A program made the position numbers and the translations under genes. A DNA stretch of 64,000 nt from the NCBI GenBank assembly GCA_035281585.1, contig DATEDP010000069.1, positions 19,935 through 83,934 on the forward strand, in the 5' to 3' direction. Shown one piece after another: positions 62,964 through 64,000 of the stretch. The notes under the pieces were generated by a model. That model searched no databases and was not told the origin of the DNA. It saw nothing but the letters and a program-made list of their open reading frames with translations. Numbering within the stretch: the stretch's first letter is position 1; each line of letters starts with the position of its first letter. Source of the DNA: a bacterium (GTDB lineage Bacteria > UBA10199 > DSSB01).

Positions 62964-64000
62964 CTAGTTATAGACCAGGCCATAAGAATTAAGCATTTCA
63001 GTGAGTGATTGCTGTATCCGCTCGTCAGCGGATTGTCGCATTGAGAAAAAAAGCTCAACCGGATTGAGTTTTTCATTAATTGAAAAAAGCTTAGGCTCCT
63101 CCTTCCAAATTTGAATGAACAAGCTAGTATCTAAATTATTAGGCGAGGCAGACAGCGCGGGCTTGAAAATTTTTCGATAAGTGGCAGCTGTCATCGCCAA
63201 GGTAATTTCCCTAGGAGATGCAAGGTTTGAGTAGTTGGCTAACGCGCTCTCTCCCGCGAGACAAAATCTATGCTTGCTCGATTGTGTATGATTTATTCTT
63301 ATTTCCCGAAAAAATGGTTTAAGGGGCATAGTTGACAAGTGACTCCAAGTTTTTTTGATGTCCTTACTAACATATTCTTTATTTGGACCTCGTCCTTGAA
63401 CATATAAAAAATTACCGGCCGTAAGCTGATTCAAGGCTATGCTAAGTTTTGAAAGAGAAACCTTGATCCCCTCTTGCTGGATTTTTTTGTGAAGGCTTTT
63501 AAGCGTAAAGTTTTCCGAAATTTGTTTTGTTAAAATACCCGCAAGCAGTTTTAAGCCGATAGGAGCAAGTAGCCTTTCTTTCTCTTCGATGTTTAATTTT
63601 GCGGGGGAATTCAATTTATCGAGTTTTCGAAACTTCAGGCCTAGCTCGGGCGCAAAGATAGCTTCATTTTTGTATATGTAGGGAATACGAAGCCTAACAA
63701 AAAGCGGGCGGTACCTATGGGGTATTTGATCGACAATAAAAAGTATGGGTGCTTGGAAAACCGCTGACAATTGTTTGTAGAGTCTTTGTAGATGTTGAAA
63801 TTCTAGATCTCGCCGCGTGTCAATTAAATAAATAAGCTCCTCATTGGGCTCTCGCTGTGTCGCAACTTTGTAAACTTCCACAGCATCTTTGAGCCATACT
63901 GGAAGGTGGCGTTTAACGTCGATCCGCTGGGGCTCAATATTTAACTCAAGGTGAGGGTAAAAATGACTCAAGGTATTTACGGCGCTTTGAAGACGACTTT
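62964..64000 (-). CDS. AbiEi-like antitoxin/regulator candidate, 5'-partial
   Basis: The frame is open to the window edge: ten sensible codons (SRLQSAVNTL) precede the first possible start, a TTG at 63971, so the true start lies outside. The visible part has a winged-helix-like segment (LAGILTKQISENFTLKSLHKKIQQEG, LSKLSIALNQLTAGNFLYV) and RFCLAGESALANYSNL, which resembles the LTGxSAL element of AbiEi-type proteins. It is AT-rich like its partner gene. Together they suggest an AbiE-like unit; the family assignment of this gene is weaker than that of the nucleotidyltransferase. Confidence 0.6.
   Translation of the reverse strand, partial: SRLQSAVNTLSHFYPHLELNIEPQRIDVKRHLPVWLKDAVEVYKVATQREPNEELIYLIDTRRDLEFQHLQRLYKQLSAVFQAPILFIVDQIPHRYRPLFVRLRIPYIYKNEAIFAPELGLKFRKLDKLNSPAKLNIEEKERLLAPIGLKLLAGILTKQISENFTLKSLHKKIQQEGIKVSLSKLSIALNQLTAGNFLYVQGRGPNKEYVSKDIKKTWSHLSTMPLKPFFREIRINHTQSSKHRFCLAGESALANYSNLASPREITLAMTAATYRKIFKPALSASPNNLDTSLFIQIWKEEPKLFSINEKLNPVELFFSMRQSADERIQQSLTEMLNSYGLVYN

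Overview
The window is GC-rich, densely coded chromosomal DNA of a Gram-negative bacterium. Lipoprotein and periplasmic signal peptides, MurA, the hopanoid enzyme HpnH, LuxR-type orphan regulators, a sigma-54-like promoter ahead of the ammonium genes and the Cys-rich GDG/GED motifs all recall the former Deltaproteobacteria and allied candidate phyla. The taxonomy is inference. No phage, plasmid, IS or CRISPR is seen. One AT-rich segment at the right end (about 62.17-64.0 kb), next to a tRNA-Pro gene, looks foreign.

The left 28.5 kb is the striking part. Four consecutive minus-strand genes form what looks like one transcription unit built from a duplicated two-gene cassette: giant protein A (3988 aa), zincin-like protein A (900 aa), giant protein B (about 3552 aa), zincin-like protein B (931 aa). 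Each giant runs from N-terminal TPR-like repeats through a Gly/Ala-rich hydrophobic module, FHA-like domains and an HETGH zincin-type domain to a C-terminal PP2C phosphatase domain; giant A ends in an extra canonical FHA domain. Giant B also carries a RelA/SpoT-type (p)ppGpp synthetase-like domain. Each smaller partner has the hydrophobic module and a C-terminal HExxH motif. A fifth member of the family, a PAS protein at 47.8-49.5 kb, carries the same N-terminal module. I know no described system with this architecture and regard it as the best candidate for a new biological system here.

28.8-37.1 kb holds cell-surface and regulatory genes: a YfbK-like von Willebrand A protein, a secreted alpha/beta hydrolase and a secreted Cys-motif protein, each of the last two divergent from one of two paralogous LuxR-type regulators, a VapBC-like toxin-antitoxin pair and a lipoprotein. 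37.2-41.8 kb is a housekeeping run: prmC, a methyltransferase, murA, hisD. 41.8-49.5 kb holds two unknown genes, mgtE, a small membrane protein, a degenerate metallo-beta-lactamase protein with ribonuclease Z, a class I terpene synthase and the PAS protein.

49.8-56.1 kb (minus strand) holds hpnH, prfA, rpmE, an unknown, radA and a TetR/hydrolase pair. The usual rpmE-prfA-prmC-murA-hisD order appears split here, as if about 37.1-50.9 kb had been inverted. 56.3-61.3 kb is a nitrogen-assimilation cluster: two Amt transporters, PII and glutamine synthetase, with a good sigma-54 promoter match in front. Then come a YacP-like NYN gene, tRNA-Pro(CGG) and an AbiE-like nucleotidyltransferase locus that runs off the end. 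Several families of palindromic intergenic repeats punctuate the window.
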